DNA of 64,000 nt. It comes from Neobacillus bataviensis. Its GTDB lineage: Bacteria; Bacillota; Bacilli; Bacillales_B; DSM-18226. Made by a program: the position numbers and the translations under genes. Of this stretch, positions 43,152 to 57,592 are shown piece by piece. Position 1 is the first letter of the stretch; each line of letters starts with the position of its first letter. Below the pieces are notes generated by a model, which was not told where the DNA came from, did no database searches, and saw only the letters and a program-made list of their open reading frames with translations. The stretch spans positions 942,297 to 1,006,296 of the forward strand of contig NZ_JAHXYW010000001.1 in NCBI RefSeq assembly GCF_019969725.1, written 5' to 3'.

Positions 43152-46100
43152 GCAAAAACCGCCTCCTTTTCCGGAGCTTTCATCGCTTCAGCAGAAAAGT
43201 TCATTGATTCAATCACTTTTAGTATGGCATCTGCTGTATCCAATGAAGTTAAACATGGCACCCCATTTTCGACGGCTTCGCGGCGAATTCGGAATCCATC
43301 ACTTTCCGGCTGTTTGCCTTTTGTTAAGGTATTGATGATAAACTGAGCCTCGCCTCCATGGATGACATCCAATAAGGTAGCACCCTCTGAGCCGATTTTA
43401 CCGACTACTTTTACCGGAAGTCCCGCAGCTTCTAAGACTGATGCGGTTCCGCTCGTCGCCATTAAACGGTATCCGATGGCGGCAAACCTTTTCGCAAGCT
43501 TTAAGCTTTCCGCTTTATCCTTATCAGCAACCGTGAATAACACTGTTCCAAACTTGTGAATGTTCATTCCTGATGCAACTAAACCTTTGTATAACGCTTT
43601 TTCAAGGGTGATATCCTTACCCATTACTTCACCAGTCGATTTCATTTCAGGTCCAAGGCTGATATCTACACTTTTCAGTTTGGCAAAGGAGAACACCGGA
43701 ACTTTGACAAACACGCCATCTTTTTCAGGTACTAAACCTGCCCTGTAACCTTGGTCCAGTATAGACACTCCCAAAATAGCTTTTGTCGCGATTTTCGCCA
43801 TAGGTACATTGGTTATTTTACTTAAGAATGGAACAGTTCGGCTTGAACGCGGATTTACTTCAAGAACATATACTTGGTTATCAGATATAACGTATTGAAT
43901 GTTTAATAGTCCGACAATATTTAAGCCAATCGCTAATTTCTCTGTGTATTCTACTAGCTTTTGTTTAATTTCCGCTGTTAAAGTTTGCGGCGGATATACT
44001 GCAATGGAATCCCCTGAGTGAACCCCAGCGCGTTCAATATGTTCCATAATTCCTGGAATCAACACATTCTTACCATCACAGATCGCATCGACTTCGATTT
44101 CTTTACCAGTTAAATATCGGTCGATTAAGACTGGATGTTCTGGATTAATTTTCACGGCGTTCTCCATATAACGGAGCAGTTCATTTTCTTCGTAGACAAT
44201 TTCCATTGCCCGGCCGCCTAACACATAAGAAGGACGAATCAGAACTGGATAGCCGATTTCCTCCGCAATCAAACGTGCTTCCTCAACAGATAAAGCCGTT
44301 TTCCCTAGAGGTTGCGGAATATTTAATTGTTGAAGGGCATATTCAAATTTATCTCTATCTTCTGCACGGTCTAAATCCTCAAGGCTGGTTCCCAAAATTT
44401 TCACACCATTTTCAGCTAGCTTTCCAGCTAGATTAATAGCAGTCTGCCCGCCAAATTGCACGACCACTCCGATTGGTTTTTCCAGGTCAATGATGTGCAT
44501 AACATCCTCGATTGTCAGCGGTTCAAAATAAAGCTTATCCGAGATACTGAAATCCGTTGAAACTGTTTCTGGATTATTGTTGATAATAATTGCTTCATAA
44601 CCAGCTTCTTTAATCGCTTTGACAGAGTGAACAGTTGCATAATCAAACTCAATCCCCTGACCGATGCGGATCGGACCAGAACCAAGGACAACCACACTTT
44701 GTCTGTCGGTAACGATGGACTCATTTTCTTCCTCAAATGTTCCATAGTAATATGGCGTTTCTGATTCAAATTCAGCTGCGCATGTATCAACCATTTTATA
44801 GACAGGAATAATTTGATTGTTTTTTCTAAAGGTGTAAAGTTCTGTCTCCTTCATTCCCCATAGTTCTGCAATCTTTTGATCCGTAAATCCCTTTTGCTTT
44901 GCTTCCAATAAGATTTCAGCGTTTAAAGGATTTTCTAATAGTGTTTCTTCTAGTTTAATAATTCCTTCTAGCTTTTTAAGGAAAAATAAATCTATTTTAC
45001 TCCATTCGTGAATTGTCTCAATTGAGGTTCCCCTTTTTAAGCTTTCGGCAATGTAGAAGAGTCTTTCATCTCCAGCTTTACGAATTCGCTTTTCGACAAG
45101 CTCATCTGCAAATTCATCCGCACCATTCAATTCAAAGTGATAAACACCTGCCTCAAGTGAGCGGATTGCTTTTAATAATGATTCTTCAAAATTACGGCCA
45201 ATCGCCATGACCTCGCCAGTTGCTTTCATTTGGGTCCCAAGTGAGCGATTTCCGGATTCAAATTTATCAAAAGGCCATCTCGGAATTTTTGTAACGATAT
45301 AATCCAAGGCTGGTTCAAAGCTTGCATAAGTTTTTCCTGTTACAGGGTTCTTCATTTCATCAAGTGTAAGTCCAACGGCAATCTTTGCTGCAAGCTTCGC
45401 AATCGGATAGCCTGTTGCCTTTGATGCAAGGGCCGATGAACGGCTTACACGCGGATTCACTTCGATAATGTAGTAGTTAAAGCTATAAGGATCAAGGGCT
45501 AGCTGAACGTTACAGCCGCCTTCAATTTTTAACGCACGGATAATTTTTAGAGAGACATTTCTTAATAATTGGTATTCTCGATCACTTAATGTTTGGCTTG
45601 GTGCTACCACAATGGAGTCACCGGTATGAACTCCAACTGGATCAATGTTCTCCATATTACAAACGACAATTGCGCTATCATTAGCATCGCGCATGACCTC
45701 ATATTCGATTTCCTTGAAGCCGGCAATACTTTTCTCCAACAAGCACTGGTGAACAGGACTGTTCTTTAAACCGCTCGTCACGATTTCTTCTAGTTCTTCT
45801 TGATTGTGACAAATACCGCCGCCCGTTCCGCCTAGGGTAAAGGCTGGACGAACAATTACCGGGAACCCAACCTTTTCTACGAAGACTTTTGCTTCCTCTA
45901 ATTCATGAATGATTTCACTGTCAGGTACCGGCTCCCCTAATTCATTCATTAAATTGCGGAATAATTCACGGTCTTCAGCTTGTTTGATTGCTGACAGCTT
46001 CGTTCCAAGAATCTCAACATTGCACTCTTCCAAAACGCCGGAATTTGCTAATTCCACAGCTAAGTTAAGTCCTGTTTGCCCGCCAAGAGTGGCTAATAGG

Positions 46101-46354
46101 GCATCAGGGCGTTCTTTTCGGATGATTTTGCTGACAAACTCCAGTGTCAAAGGCTCGATGTAAACAGCGTCGGCCATTTCTGTGTCTGTCATAATGGTTG
46201 CTGGATTTGAATTGATCAGAATGACACGGTAGCCTTCTTCTTTCAAAGCCATACATGCTTGTGCGCCCGCATAGTCGAACTCTGCTGCCTGCCCGATGAC
46301 GATGGGTCCTGATCCGATTACTAAAATGGAGTTTATATCTGTACGTTTTGGCAT
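43148..46354 (-). CDS. carB: Carbamoyl-phosphate synthase large subunit, pyrimidine type
   Basis: 1068-residue large subunit (B. subtilis PyrAB). Two homologous ATP-grasp halves are seen: [18 protein letters not shown] in the first, and [20 protein letters not shown] in the second. A C-terminal MGS-type allosteric domain (about 930-1068) would respond to UMP and PRPP. Strong AGGAGGG site. It overlaps carA by 22 bases and pyrK by four. Its place within pyr identifies it as the pyrimidine paralogue, not the arginine one. Confidence 0.97.
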
Positions 46355-47435
46355 GCTGCTGTTCCCTCCTGTTTTTCCGATTCAATCATGTTTAGAAACT
46401 GTTCAAATAAGCCATTTGCATCCTCTGGTCCAGGGGATGCCTCAGGGTGGTATTGCACTGTGAAGGCTGGATAATCTAAATGCTTTAAGCCTTCAATCGT
46501 ATCATCATTTAATGCAATATGAGTAACCGCAAGCCTAGTATTGTTAATCGATTTACTATCAACCGTATACCCGTGATTTTGGGAAGTTATTGACACTTTC
46601 CCAGTTGAAAGTTCTTTTACTGGATGATTGGAACCACGGTGGCCGAATTTCATTTTAACGGTATCTGCACCGCAGGCAAGAGCAAAGAGTTGATGACCAA
46701 GGCAGATGCCGAAAAGCGGAACTTTTCCAAGCACTTCTTTAATCATCTGAATGCCTTCTGGAACATCCTTTGGATCCCCAGGTCCATTTGAGAGCATGAT
46801 TCCGTCCGGACGAAGCTGAAGAATTTCATCAGCCGTTGTATGGTACGGAACAACAACAACATCACAGCCGCGTAAATTCAGTTCTCTTAAAATCCCGTGT
46901 TTCATCCCAAAATCAACAAGAACAATTCTTTTGCCTCTTCCTGGGCTCGGATAGGCATTTTTAGTGGAAACTCTTCTTACTTGGTCTATAGGTAGGCGCG
47001 TTTGTCTTAATTTCCTCAACACTTCATCAGCATCGTTTTCAATGCTGCAAATGGCTCCTTTTAATGTTCCATACTGGCGGATTATCCGCGCTAATTTTCG
47101 TGTATCAATGCCGGCGATGCCAGGAATTTTCTTCATTTTAAAATATTCGTCGATGGTAAATTCACTTCTCCAGTTAGAAGGGAAATCTACGGCTTCTTTG
47201 ACAATAAATCCTTTAACGGCAGGATTTATTGATTCAAAATCATCACGGTTAATACCGTAATTTCCGATTAAAGGATATGTCAGCATGACAATTTGTCCGC
47301 AGTAGGATGGGTCAGATAGAATTTCTTGATAACCAGTCATACCCGTGTTAAAAACCACTTCACCAAAGGTGTCCATATGGCTTCCAAAACCTTCTCCGAT
47401 AAAAATCGTTCCATCTTCTAAAATTAGCTGTGCTT

Positions 47436-47439
<4 letters not shown>
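46333..47439 (-). CDS. carA: Carbamoyl-phosphate synthase small subunit
   Basis: 368-residue glutaminase subunit (B. subtilis PyrAA). An N-terminal domain is followed by a class I amidotransferase with nucleophile Cys in [15 protein letters not shown] and the His-Glu pair in YHPEASPGP. It releases ammonia for the large subunit. The ATG at 47439 overlaps the pyrC stop (ATGA), so the upstream part of the open frame is not used. Confidence 0.97.
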
Positions 47440-49644
<2,205 letters not shown>

Positions 49645-49649
49645 CTATT

Positions 49650-49760
49650 TTTGCAAAAAAACACCCTGACCAAATGATCAGGGTGTTTTGAATCCACACA
49701 TAATCCGCGCTAAAATGCGGTTTAAGTGATAACACCCTTATAAGCCTCTCTTGGACTTCT
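49650..49760 (-). promoter_or_regulatory. PyrR attenuator between pyrP and pyrB
   Basis: The minus-strand RNA holds a PyrR-binding hairpin with AGTCC AAGAGAGGCTT (49741-49757). AAGGGTGTT of the antiterminator can pair with the AACACCCT terminator arm, and the terminator is ACACCCTGATC/GGTCAGGGTGT (about 49658-49686) followed by seven Ts. UMP-bound PyrR favours termination and PRPP relieves it, as known in Bacillus. Confidence 0.9.
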
Positions 49761-49777
49761 TTTAAAAGGTTTTCTTG

Positions 49778-51088
49778 TTATGCAATTTTCTTCGTTTCAT
49801 TCGTTTGTTCTGCTTCAAACATATTTTCTTCTGCAGGCTGTCTTCCAGGAAGAATGAGGTTTAATAGCACCCCAATGATAGCCGCTAAAGCCATACCTTG
49901 AACTTGGATATTAAATGGCAGTTTCACGATTGCTCCACCGATTCCAATAACCAAAATGACTGATGAGATGACCAAATTGCGTTTATCACCAAAATCGATT
50001 TTACTGTCTACTAACATTCTTAACCCTGATGAAGCAATGATTCCAAACAACAGGATTGAAACTCCACCCATGACAGGTGTTGGTATAGTTTGGATTAATG
50101 CTGTTACTTTCCCAATAAATCCGAAGATGATAGCAAGTACAGCAGCCCCTGCGATGACATAAACACTGTAAACCCGTGTGATGGCCAGGACGCCGATATT
50201 TTCTCCATAGGTTGTTTTTGGCGGACCGCCAATTAGAGCTGAAATCATTGTTGCAGTTCCATCACCTAGAATTGAACGGTGTAATCCAGGTTCTTTAATA
50301 TAGTCATGACCTACAACTTTGCTTAATACAAGCTGGTGGCCAATATGCTCAGAAAGAGTAACAACGGCTACTGGAATCATTAATGCGGCTAGATCCCATG
50401 TAAATTTCACTTTGTAGCTTACAAACGGAATAATGAATTCCGGCATTTCAAACCAATTTGCTTTCAATACTGGACTGAAATCGACAATCCCGACCATTAA
50501 TGCGTAGAGATAACCAACCACAATTCCTCCTAAGATAGGAATGATACTTAACATTTTCTTTGCGTAGATAGAGAAGATAATTGTTGCTGCTAATGTAACA
50601 AGCGCTACAGAGAAATGAAGCATGCTGTATTTTCCAGCTGGATTATTCATTGCCATACCTACTGCAGTACTTGATAGGGCTAAACCAATTACTATAATAA
50701 CGGGACCTACCACGATTGGCGGGAGCAGATTCATAATCCAGCGATGTCCTGCTTTGCTAATGACAAGCGCTACAATCCCATATACAAGACCTGCTATAAA
50801 AGTTCCAACCATCGCTGCGCCAGGGCCCCCTGCAGCTTTTGCCGCAATTACTGGAGCGATAAAGGCAAACGAAGATCCGAGATATGCGGGAACTTGAAAT
50901 TTTGTAATTAGGAGAAATGCCAGTGTTCCAAGACCGCTCGATATTAACGCAATGGCTGGGCTTAATCCAACCAGGTATGGTACAAGAATTGTCGCGCCAA
51001 ACATCGCGAACAAATGTTGCAAGCTTAGGGTAAGCCATTGTGAAGGTTTCGGAACATCTTTTACGTCTAGGATTGGTTTATTGTTCAT
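49778..51088 (-). CDS. pyrP: Uracil permease
   Basis: 436-residue uracil:proton symporter of the nucleobase-ascorbate transporter family, with about 14 hydrophobic segments. LQHLFAMFGATILVP near the start and GGPPKTTYGENIGVLAITR around residue 250 are family signatures. The ATG at 51088 follows GGGGGAAA; an ATG five codons upstream overlaps the ribosome site. It is flanked by two attenuators. Confidence 0.96.
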   Translation of the reverse strand: MNNKPILDVKDVPKPSQWLTLSLQHLFAMFGATILVPYLVGLSPAIALISSGLGTLAFLLITKFQVPAYLGSSFAFIAPVIAAKAAGGPGAAMVGTFIAGLVYGIVALVISKAGHRWIMNLLPPIVVGPVIIVIGLALSSTAVGMAMNNPAGKYSMLHFSVALVTLAATIIFSIYAKKMLSIIPILGGIVVGYLYALMVGIVDFSPVLKANWFEMPEFIIPFVSYKVKFTWDLAALMIPVAVVTLSEHIGHQLVLSKVVGHDYIKEPGLHRSILGDGTATMISALIGGPPKTTYGENIGVLAITRVYSVYVIAGAAVLAIIFGFIGKVTALIQTIPTPVMGGVSILLFGIIASSGLRMLVDSKIDFGDKRNLVISSVILVIGIGGAIVKLPFNIQVQGMALAAIIGVLLNLILPGRQPAEENMFEAEQTNETKKIA

Positions 51089-51130
51089 ATGGATTTCCCC
51101 CATTTTTCTTTATTCTGTGATATTTCTTAA

Positions 51131-51228
51131 TAAAAAAACCCTCTAAGTCCATGGCAAGACAAAGAGGGTATGGAAAAGCCGTAAAATGATACCGGCCTTT
51201 TCCCCTTTGTCAGCCTCACAGGACTGCA
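51131..51228 (-). promoter_or_regulatory. PyrR attenuator between pyrR and pyrP
   Basis: The PyrR-binding motif CAGTCCTGTGAGGCTG lies at 51211-51226, and the terminator ACCCTCT/AGAGGGT (51138-51169) has a seven-T tail. It lies between pyrR and pyrP, as in B. subtilis. Confidence 0.9.
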
Positions 51229-51246
51229 TTTAAAAGGGCAAACTAT

Positions 51247-51918
<672 letters not shown>

Positions 51919-51944
51919 ATTTAAAGGCTTATTAAGCTATAGTT

Positions 51945-51973
51945 ATCTTACAATAATACTAAAATAATGTCAA
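51945..51973 (-). promoter_or_regulatory. SigA-type promoter of the pyr operon
   Basis: Minus-strand -35 TTGACA, 17-bp spacer, -10 TAAGAT. The -35 overlaps the rluD stop codon. Transcription would begin about 20 bases before the PyrR-binding hairpin. Confidence 0.75.
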
Positions 51974-52881
51974 CGATTATTTCGAAGCTGGCCAAGCAGC
52001 CTTTCTAAATCTTCAGGAAGTGCTGCTTCAAACTCTAAATATTCATTTGTTCTCGGATGTGTAAAGCCAAGCACTCCGGCATGCAGCGCCTGTCCCTCAA
52101 TATCAAGCGTTTTCTTCGGCCCATACTTAGGGTCCCCTGCAAGCGGGTAGCCGATATATTTCATATGAACGCGAATTTGGTGGGTTCTCCCCGTTTCTAA
52201 TTGACACTCAACAAAGGTAAAATCTTTAAATCGCTCGATCACATGAAAATGCGTGACCGCATGCTTCCCATTATCAACCACTGCCATACTTTGTCTGTCC
52301 TTTGTATCTCTCCCCAGCGGGGCATCAATCGTTCCAAAATCATGTGGAATAACTCCATGAACAATAGCTTTATATTTACGGGTAACGGTTTTCTCAACCA
52401 ATTGATTGACGAGGCTTTCATGAGCCATATCGTTTTTGGCGACCATTAAAAGTCCGGAAGTGTCTTTATCAATCCGGTGAACAATCCCCGGTCTTAACAC
52501 TCCATTAATACCGGATAAATCTTTACAATGCGCCATTAAACCATTCACCAATGTCCCCGTCATATGTCCCGGTGCTGGGTGAACAACCATACCTCTAGGC
52601 TTATTTACTACTAGAACATCCTTGTCTTCGTAATAAATTTCCAGGTCTAGCTCTTCTGGAATAACATCTAATTCTTCTGGATCGGGAATAGTTATTTCAA
52701 TTTCATCCTTCAGTGCACATTTATAATTTGTTTTCACTTTTTGTCCATTTACTAAGACATTTCCATCTTTAATCCATTGCTGGACTTGTGTTCTTGACCA
52801 TTCTTCATCGAGACTCGAGATGACTTTATCAATTCGATCCCCTTTTTGCTCTTCAAGAATGGTGTGTTCCATTTTCTCCAT
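51970..52881 (-). CDS. rluD: RluD-family 23S rRNA pseudouridine synthase
   Basis: 303-residue pseudouridine synthase (B. subtilis YlyB). An S4 RNA-binding domain (about 13-75, [18 protein letters not shown]) precedes the catalytic domain with Asp in [35 protein letters not shown] is characteristic of RluD. The start at 52881 follows AAGGAG at seven bases and overlaps lspA by 29 bases. The substrate is assigned by family, not proven. Confidence 0.93.
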   Translation of the reverse strand: MEKMEHTILEEQKGDRIDKVISSLDEEWSRTQVQQWIKDGNVLVNGQKVKTNYKCALKDEIEITIPDPEELDVIPEELDLEIYYEDKDVLVVNKPRGMVVHPAPGHMTGTLVNGLMAHCKDLSGINGVLRPGIVHRIDKDTSGLLMVAKNDMAHESLVNQLVEKTVTRKYKAIVHGVIPHDFGTIDAPLGRDTKDRQSMAVVDNGKHAVTHFHVIERFKDFTFVECQLETGRTHQIRVHMKYIGYPLAGDPKYGPKKTLDIEGQALHAGVLGFTHPRTNEYLEFEAALPEDLERLLGQLRNNR

Positions 52882-53344
52882 AAGACTTCTCCTTCGATTC
52901 CTTCTCTTCTCGAAGCATTTGAATCATTAATAAAATAACTCCTATTACTAATGCTGAATCAGCAATATTGAAGACAGGAAAATTATAGCTAAAAATATAT
53001 GTGTGGATAAAATCGACAACTTCTTTTCGAATTAAACGATCAATAAAGTTACCGATAGCCCCGCCAAGCATAAAAGCAAGTGAAACTCCCAATAGCCATT
53101 TACCTTTAGCTGCTTTGTAAAGATAATACATAATGCCGGCAATAACAAGAATGGTTATTACATAAAAAAGCCACATCTGACCTTGCAGAATCCCCCATGC
53201 CGCTCCGCGATTGCGGTGGGATGTAATGTACAAAATATTATCAATGATTGGAATGCTTTCACCTAAGTACATATTTTTTACAATTAACCATTTCGTAAAT
53301 TGGTCCAAAATAATTACAAAAAAAGCGATTAAGTAATAAAACAC
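52853..53344 (-). CDS. lspA: Lipoprotein signal peptidase
   Basis: 163-residue membrane aspartyl protease (signal peptidase II) that cuts prolipoproteins before the lipidated Cys. Four hydrophobic helices are visible. The catalytic aspartates lie in [10 protein letters not shown] and [16 protein letters not shown]-like [11 protein letters not shown] is also conserved. The GTG at 53344 is chosen because GGGGGA lies four to five bases ahead and the resulting MFYYLIAFF aligns with B. subtilis MLYYMIALL. Longer starts add an unrelated 26 residues. Confidence 0.94.
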   Translation of the reverse strand: MFYYLIAFFVIILDQFTKWLIVKNMYLGESIPIIDNILYITSHRNRGAAWGILQGQMWLFYVITILVIAGIMYYLYKAAKGKWLLGVSLAFMLGGAIGNFIDRLIRKEVVDFIHTYIFSYNFPVFNIADSALVIGVILLMIQMLREEKESKEKSYGENGTHHS

Positions 53345-53430
53345 TAAGATCCCCCACATTTCGCCTAGACTTATCCTTAGCATTTTAGCATACTTAATCG
53401 TAAAACGACAATGTAACATCATAAAAATGA

Positions 53431-53715
53431 CTAATGAATCGTTTTTTTACAAAATACCTCTAATAACTCTGAATCTTTAACGGTCTTTAAGGTAGGAATT
53501 ATTTTTAACAAATCATCCGGTAAAAATTCCCCTGAAATTTCGCATTGACCAAAATTTCCATCCTTTAGCTTCTGAATAGCACAATTTATGTCAGCCAATT
53601 CTTGTTCAAAAATGTCTGTTAACCAATCTTTTTTCTGTTTGTTTTTTAATGAAATTTCAATTTCTTCTTTCGTTTGACGGAGTTCCAAAAACAGCTGTTC
53701 CTGCATTGCATTCAT
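53431..53715 (-). CDS. ylyA: YlyA-like degenerate DksA/TraR protein
   Basis: 94-residue protein with a coiled-coil N-terminal half and a C-terminal DksA/TraR-like segment [20 protein letters not shown]. Only the first zinc-finger cysteine is at its usual place; the second is Ser and the distal pair is lost, so no canonical zinc site can form. From memory, B. subtilis YlyA binds RNA polymerase and modulates SigG-dependent genes. GGAGG precedes the ATG. It lies between ileS and lspA. Confidence 0.75.
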   Translation of the reverse strand: MNAMQEQLFLELRQTKEEIEISLKNKQKKDWLTDIFEQELADINCAIQKLKDGNFGQCEISGEFLPDDLLKIIPTLKTVKDSELLEVFCKKTIH

Positions 53716-53817
53716 AGTTGTTACCTCCGTTTTGTCATTTGTAATATTATTTCCTCAAGTATTTTTCTGACACGGTCAAACATTTGTCACAAACAACAAC
53801 AATTAACGGAGAAGGAA

Positions 53818-53848
53818 AAAATTAAAAGCCCCGTTTCCACGGGGCTTC
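53818..53848 (-). terminator. Rho-independent terminator of ileS
   Basis: Stem AAGCCCCGT/ACGGGGCTT with a four-base loop and a TTAATTTTTT tail on the minus strand, just after the ileS stop. Confidence 0.88.
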
Positions 53849-53852
53849 ATGA

Positions 53853-56624
53853 TTATGCTAAATGTGAATAGTTTTCTTTAACAACTTGTGCACAGCGAGG
53901 GCAAAGTGTTTTATGATCTTGGTCTTGACCTACTTCAGGTGTTACCACCCAGCAGCGTTCACAGGTTTCACCTTCTGCCTTGGTGACAACAATAGCAGCT
54001 GATTCTAATTTCAGCGCATTCTCAGGTGCTTGATCGTATTCACCTGCTACTTCAAAGCCTGAAACAATAAATAATTGCTGCAGGTTTTCTTCAATCGAAT
54101 CGAGAAGGGCTTTTGTATTATCATTAACGTACAAGGTGACTTTAGCCGTTAACGATTTTCCAATAACCTTATCATTTCGTGCTTCTTCTAATGCTTTTAA
54201 AACATCATCACGAAGCTTCATAAATGCCGTCCATTTCTCTTCTAAGCTCTTCGCCCCTGGAAGATCAACATATTCCGGTAAATCTGTTAATTGAACACTT
54301 TCCTCCTGAACTGCCGGAATGAATTTCCACACTTCATCAGCTGTATGGGAAAGGATAGGAGAAACCAGTTTTGTTAACGCAAGCAAGGATTCATACAAAA
54401 CAGTTTGAATCGCTCTGCGGTCCTGATGGTCAGCGGCCTCAATGTAAAGGACATCCTTTGCAAAATCTAAATAGAAAGCACTTAAATCAAGGGTACAAAA
54501 ATTATTTACTGCATGGTAAATCCCAGCAAACTCATAATTTTCATATGCTTTTTGAACATATTTGATTAGTTTATTTAATTTAACAAGCATGAATTGATCC
54601 ACTTCACGCAAGTTTTCATAGGCCACTTTATTCACTGTTGGATCAAAATCTGCTAAGTTTCCTAAAAGGAAACGGAATGTATTACGGATTTTCCGGTAAA
54701 CCTCAGCAACCTGCTTCAAAATTGCATCGGATACCCGAACATCTGATTGATAATCAACAGAAGCAACCCATAAACGAAGGATATCAGCACCTAATTGATT
54801 CATAACCTTTGCGGGCACGACAACATTACCTAATGATTTACTCATTTTTCTGCCTTCACCATCTAGTGCAAACCCATGGCTTAATACACCTTTATATGGA
54901 GCCTTTCCGGTCACAGCAACAGCTGTTGATAAAGAAGAGTTAAACCAGCCGCGATACTGGTCAGATCCTTCTAAATACAAATCAGCCGGACGAACTAAAT
55001 CCTCCCGCTCAAGGAGAACGGCTTGATGAGAAGAACCTGAATCAAACCAAACATCCATGATATCCGTTTCTTTTGTAAAAGTTCCATTTGGACTTCCTGG
55101 ATGTGTAAAGCCCTCTGGTAGTAAATCTTTTGCCTCACGCTCAAACCAGATATTAGATCCATGTTCACGGAACAGGTTTGAAACGTGATCAATTGTTTCG
55201 TCAGTGATAATCTCTACACCATTTTCAGCATAAAATACAGGAATCGGAACACCCCAGACACGCTGACGGGAAATACACCAGTCACCACGGTCGCGAACCA
55301 TATTAAATAGTCGTGTTTCTCCCCATGCTGGAACCCACTTTGTTTCCTTTACCGCTTCTAAAAGTTCACTGCGGAAGTCTTTAATAGATGCAAACCATTG
55401 AGCAGTAGCACGGAAAATAACCGGCTTTTTTGTTCTCCAATCGTGCGGGTAGGAATGGGTAATAAAGGTAAGCTTTAATAATGCCCCTGCTTCCTCCAGA
55501 GCCTGACCAATTGGCTTGTTGGCCTCTTCGTAAAATATGCCTTCGAATCCAGGAGCTTCATTCGTCATATAGCCTTTATCATCAACAGGGCAAAGCACTT
55601 CTAAACCGTACTTTTGACCAACATGGAAGTCATCTTCCCCATGGCCTGGTGCAGTATGAACACAGCCCGTACCAGCATCAGTTGTAACATGTTCCCCTAA
55701 CATGACTAAAGAATCACGACCGTATAACGGATGAGAGGCAACAATGTTTTCTAACTCTGAACCTTTTACCTTCTGGACTGTGGTGACATTTTCCCAGCCA
55801 ATTTCTTTTGACACAGCCTCCAAAAGGGCTTCAGCCACTAGATACTTGTTCCCATTAGTAGAAACCACGACATAGGTCAGGTCCGGATGAACTGAAATTC
55901 CAAGGTTTGCCGGAATCGTCCAAGGAGTTGTTGTCCAGATCACAATTTGTGTATCCGTATCAAGGACACCTTTTCCATCTTTGACTTTAAAGCCAACATA
56001 AATGGAAGGGGAACGCTTATCCTGGTACTCAATTTCTGCCTCTGCTAAAGCAGATTCACTAGATGGAGACCAATAAACCGGCTTAAGACCTTTATAAATA
56101 TAGCCCTTTTTCGCCATTTCTCCGAATACCTTAATTTGCTGGGCTTCGTATTCCGGCTTAAGAGTGATATATGGATTCTCCCAGTCTCCGCGAACACCTA
56201 AACGTTTAAATTGTGTCCGCTGATTATCAATTTGCTCTAGTGCGTAGGTAGTACATAACTGACGGAATTCAGCTACGGTCATTTCTTTACGCTTAACCCC
56301 TTTATTGGTTAATGCCTGCTCAATCGGCAGTCCATGTGTATCCCAGCCAGGTACATATGGAGCATGATAGCCGCTCATTGATTTATAACGGACAATCATA
56401 TCTTTTAAGATTTTATTAAGAGCATGCCCCATATGGATATCACCATTTGCATATGGAGGTCCATCATGCAGGACGAACATTGGCCGCCCCTTTGTGCGCT
56501 CCTGCACTTTTTGATAAATATTCATCTCTTCCCATTTTGCCTGGATATCCGGCTCTCTTTGTGGAAGATTGCCCCGCATCGGAAATTCCGTTTGCGGCAT
56601 CAATAACGTATCTTTATATTCCAT
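53853..56624 (-). CDS. ileS: Isoleucyl-tRNA synthetase
   Basis: 923-residue class I aminoacyl-tRNA synthetase. HIGH-like HMGH lies in [10 protein letters not shown] near 60, the editing domain spans about 190-390, KMSKS is in [12 protein letters not shown] near 595, and a C-terminal zinc finger CERCWV ... CPRCAQ is present. It is of the type 1 (bacterial, zinc-containing) class. AGGAGGAAG site. Expression is expected to be controlled by the T-box leader upstream, responsive to uncharged tRNA-Ile. Confidence 0.98.
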   Translation of the reverse strand: MEYKDTLLMPQTEFPMRGNLPQREPDIQAKWEEMNIYQKVQERTKGRPMFVLHDGPPYANGDIHMGHALNKILKDMIVRYKSMSGYHAPYVPGWDTHGLPIEQALTNKGVKRKEMTVAEFRQLCTTYALEQIDNQRTQFKRLGVRGDWENPYITLKPEYEAQQIKVFGEMAKKGYIYKGLKPVYWSPSSESALAEAEIEYQDKRSPSIYVGFKVKDGKGVLDTDTQIVIWTTTPWTIPANLGISVHPDLTYVVVSTNGNKYLVAEALLEAVSKEIGWENVTTVQKVKGSELENIVASHPLYGRDSLVMLGEHVTTDAGTGCVHTAPGHGEDDFHVGQKYGLEVLCPVDDKGYMTNEAPGFEGIFYEEANKPIGQALEEAGALLKLTFITHSYPHDWRTKKPVIFRATAQWFASIKDFRSELLEAVKETKWVPAWGETRLFNMVRDRGDWCISRQRVWGVPIPVFYAENGVEIITDETIDHVSNLFREHGSNIWFEREAKDLLPEGFTHPGSPNGTFTKETDIMDVWFDSGSSHQAVLLEREDLVRPADLYLEGSDQYRGWFNSSLSTAVAVTGKAPYKGVLSHGFALDGEGRKMSKSLGNVVVPAKVMNQLGADILRLWVASVDYQSDVRVSDAILKQVAEVYRKIRNTFRFLLGNLADFDPTVNKVAYENLREVDQFMLVKLNKLIKYVQKAYENYEFAGIYHAVNNFCTLDLSAFYLDFAKDVLYIEAADHQDRRAIQTVLYESLLALTKLVSPILSHTADEVWKFIPAVQEESVQLTDLPEYVDLPGAKSLEEKWTAFMKLRDDVLKALEEARNDKVIGKSLTAKVTLYVNDNTKALLDSIEENLQQLFIVSGFEVAGEYDQAPENALKLESAAIVVTKAEGETCERCWVVTPEVGQDQDHKTLCPRCAQVVKENYSHLA

Positions 56625-56675
56625 TTTCTCTTCCTCCTGATACTTTCATAGAAACAGAATAGCCAAATGACCAAT

Positions 56676-56940
56676 AAAAAAACCCTCTCATCCCAAATAG
56701 GGACGAGAAGGTTTGATTCCCGCGGTACCACCCTGATAAATAGAACGGGTATACTCGTTCTATCCTCTTAAGATTCGTAACGTGAATAACACGCCAAGAT
56801 CTACTTTTCCATTAAGAAGTTCGACCTTAGGACTCTAGGGTGATTTTCCAATTTTTCTGCTTTACCGGGCTTTCACCATCCCCGGCTCGCTTAAAAGAGC
56901 CTTCTGAAAAATTGTACTGTCCCTTTCATCGTCAATTGCC
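56676..56940 (-). promoter_or_regulatory. T-box riboswitch controlling ileS
   Basis: The 368-base gap between divIVA and ileS is filled mainly by this leader. The conserved T-box AGGGTGGTACCGCG is at 56721-56734. The specifier is probably ATC (Ile) at 56842-56844, near the GAAAATCACC stretch. The terminator CCTTCTCGTCCC/GGGATGAGAGG with a seven-T tail lies at 56676-56714. Uncharged tRNA-Ile would pair with specifier and T-box to stabilise the antiterminator. Confidence 0.93.
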
Positions 56941-56966
56941 ATCTATTCAGTATAATCTGTTAAAAA

Positions 56967-56996
56967 ATTATATGCTAATTTAACATATTTCGTCAA
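56967..56996 (-). promoter_or_regulatory. SigA-type promoter of ileS
   Basis: Minus-strand -35 TTGACG, 18-bp spacer, -10 TATAAT. The -35 overlaps the end of divIVA. Transcription would enter the T-box leader. Confidence 0.7.
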
Positions 56997-57508
56997 GCTA
57001 ATGAATCTTCTTCTTCGTGGATTTTTAATTCTGTGGCATCCACTTCGTATTCTAATAAGTGATCCCAATCATCTGTATTCAGCATATCCAGCTGAGCTTC
57101 AATTAACATCTTAAAACGAGTTCGAAATACTTTAGATTGCTTTTTTAAATCCTCGATTTCAAGTGCAATCTTTCTTGCTTTTGAAAGGGATTCGTTTACG
57201 ATTCTATCCGCATTTTTCTCGGCTTCCTTAATTATGAGCTTCGCTTCCTTTTGAGCGTTACGTTTTACTTCTTCACCAGCTTCTTGAGCAATGATGATAG
57301 ACTTATGAAGTGTTTCTTCAATATTTGTAAAATGGCCCAGCCGCTCTTTCATTTCATTTAAACGTTCTTCCATCTCTTTTTTCTCTCTGAGAACTAGTTC
57401 ATAATCCTTGATCACTTGATCCAGAAATTCATTAACCTCGTCCTCATCGTAGCCTCTAAACCCTTTATTAAATTCCTTATTATGAATATCTAACGGCGTT
57501 AACGGCAT
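56993..57508 (-). CDS. divIVA: Cell-division pole organiser DivIVA
   Basis: 171-residue coiled-coil protein that binds negatively curved membrane at septa and poles, recruits MinJ and anchors chromosome origins in sporulation. The N-terminal lipid-binding domain (1-57) has FRGYDEDEVNEFLDQV; the rest is helical with heptad character, ending in an acidic tail. The ATG at 57508 follows GGAGGTGG. The upstream 25 codons of open frame read through the leader and are not used. Confidence 0.97.
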   Translation of the reverse strand: MPLTPLDIHNKEFNKGFRGYDEDEVNEFLDQVIKDYELVLREKKEMEERLNEMKERLGHFTNIEETLHKSIIIAQEAGEEVKRNAQKEAKLIIKEAEKNADRIVNESLSKARKIALEIEDLKKQSKVFRTRFKMLIEAQLDMLNTDDWDHLLEYEVDATELKIHEEEDSLA

Positions 57509-57592
57509 GGATGCCACCTCCATAAATCTGGTTCTAATATATGTATAAGGAAGTATTCGACATGTTTTTCGAAAATCCTGCATAAAATTGAA

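Noticed and set aside
53853..56624. Possible horizontally acquired, mupirocin-resistant type of IleS
   Set aside because: The C-terminal zinc finger and standard length are those of the ordinary bacterial type 1 enzyme, and the T-box and neighbours are ancestral.
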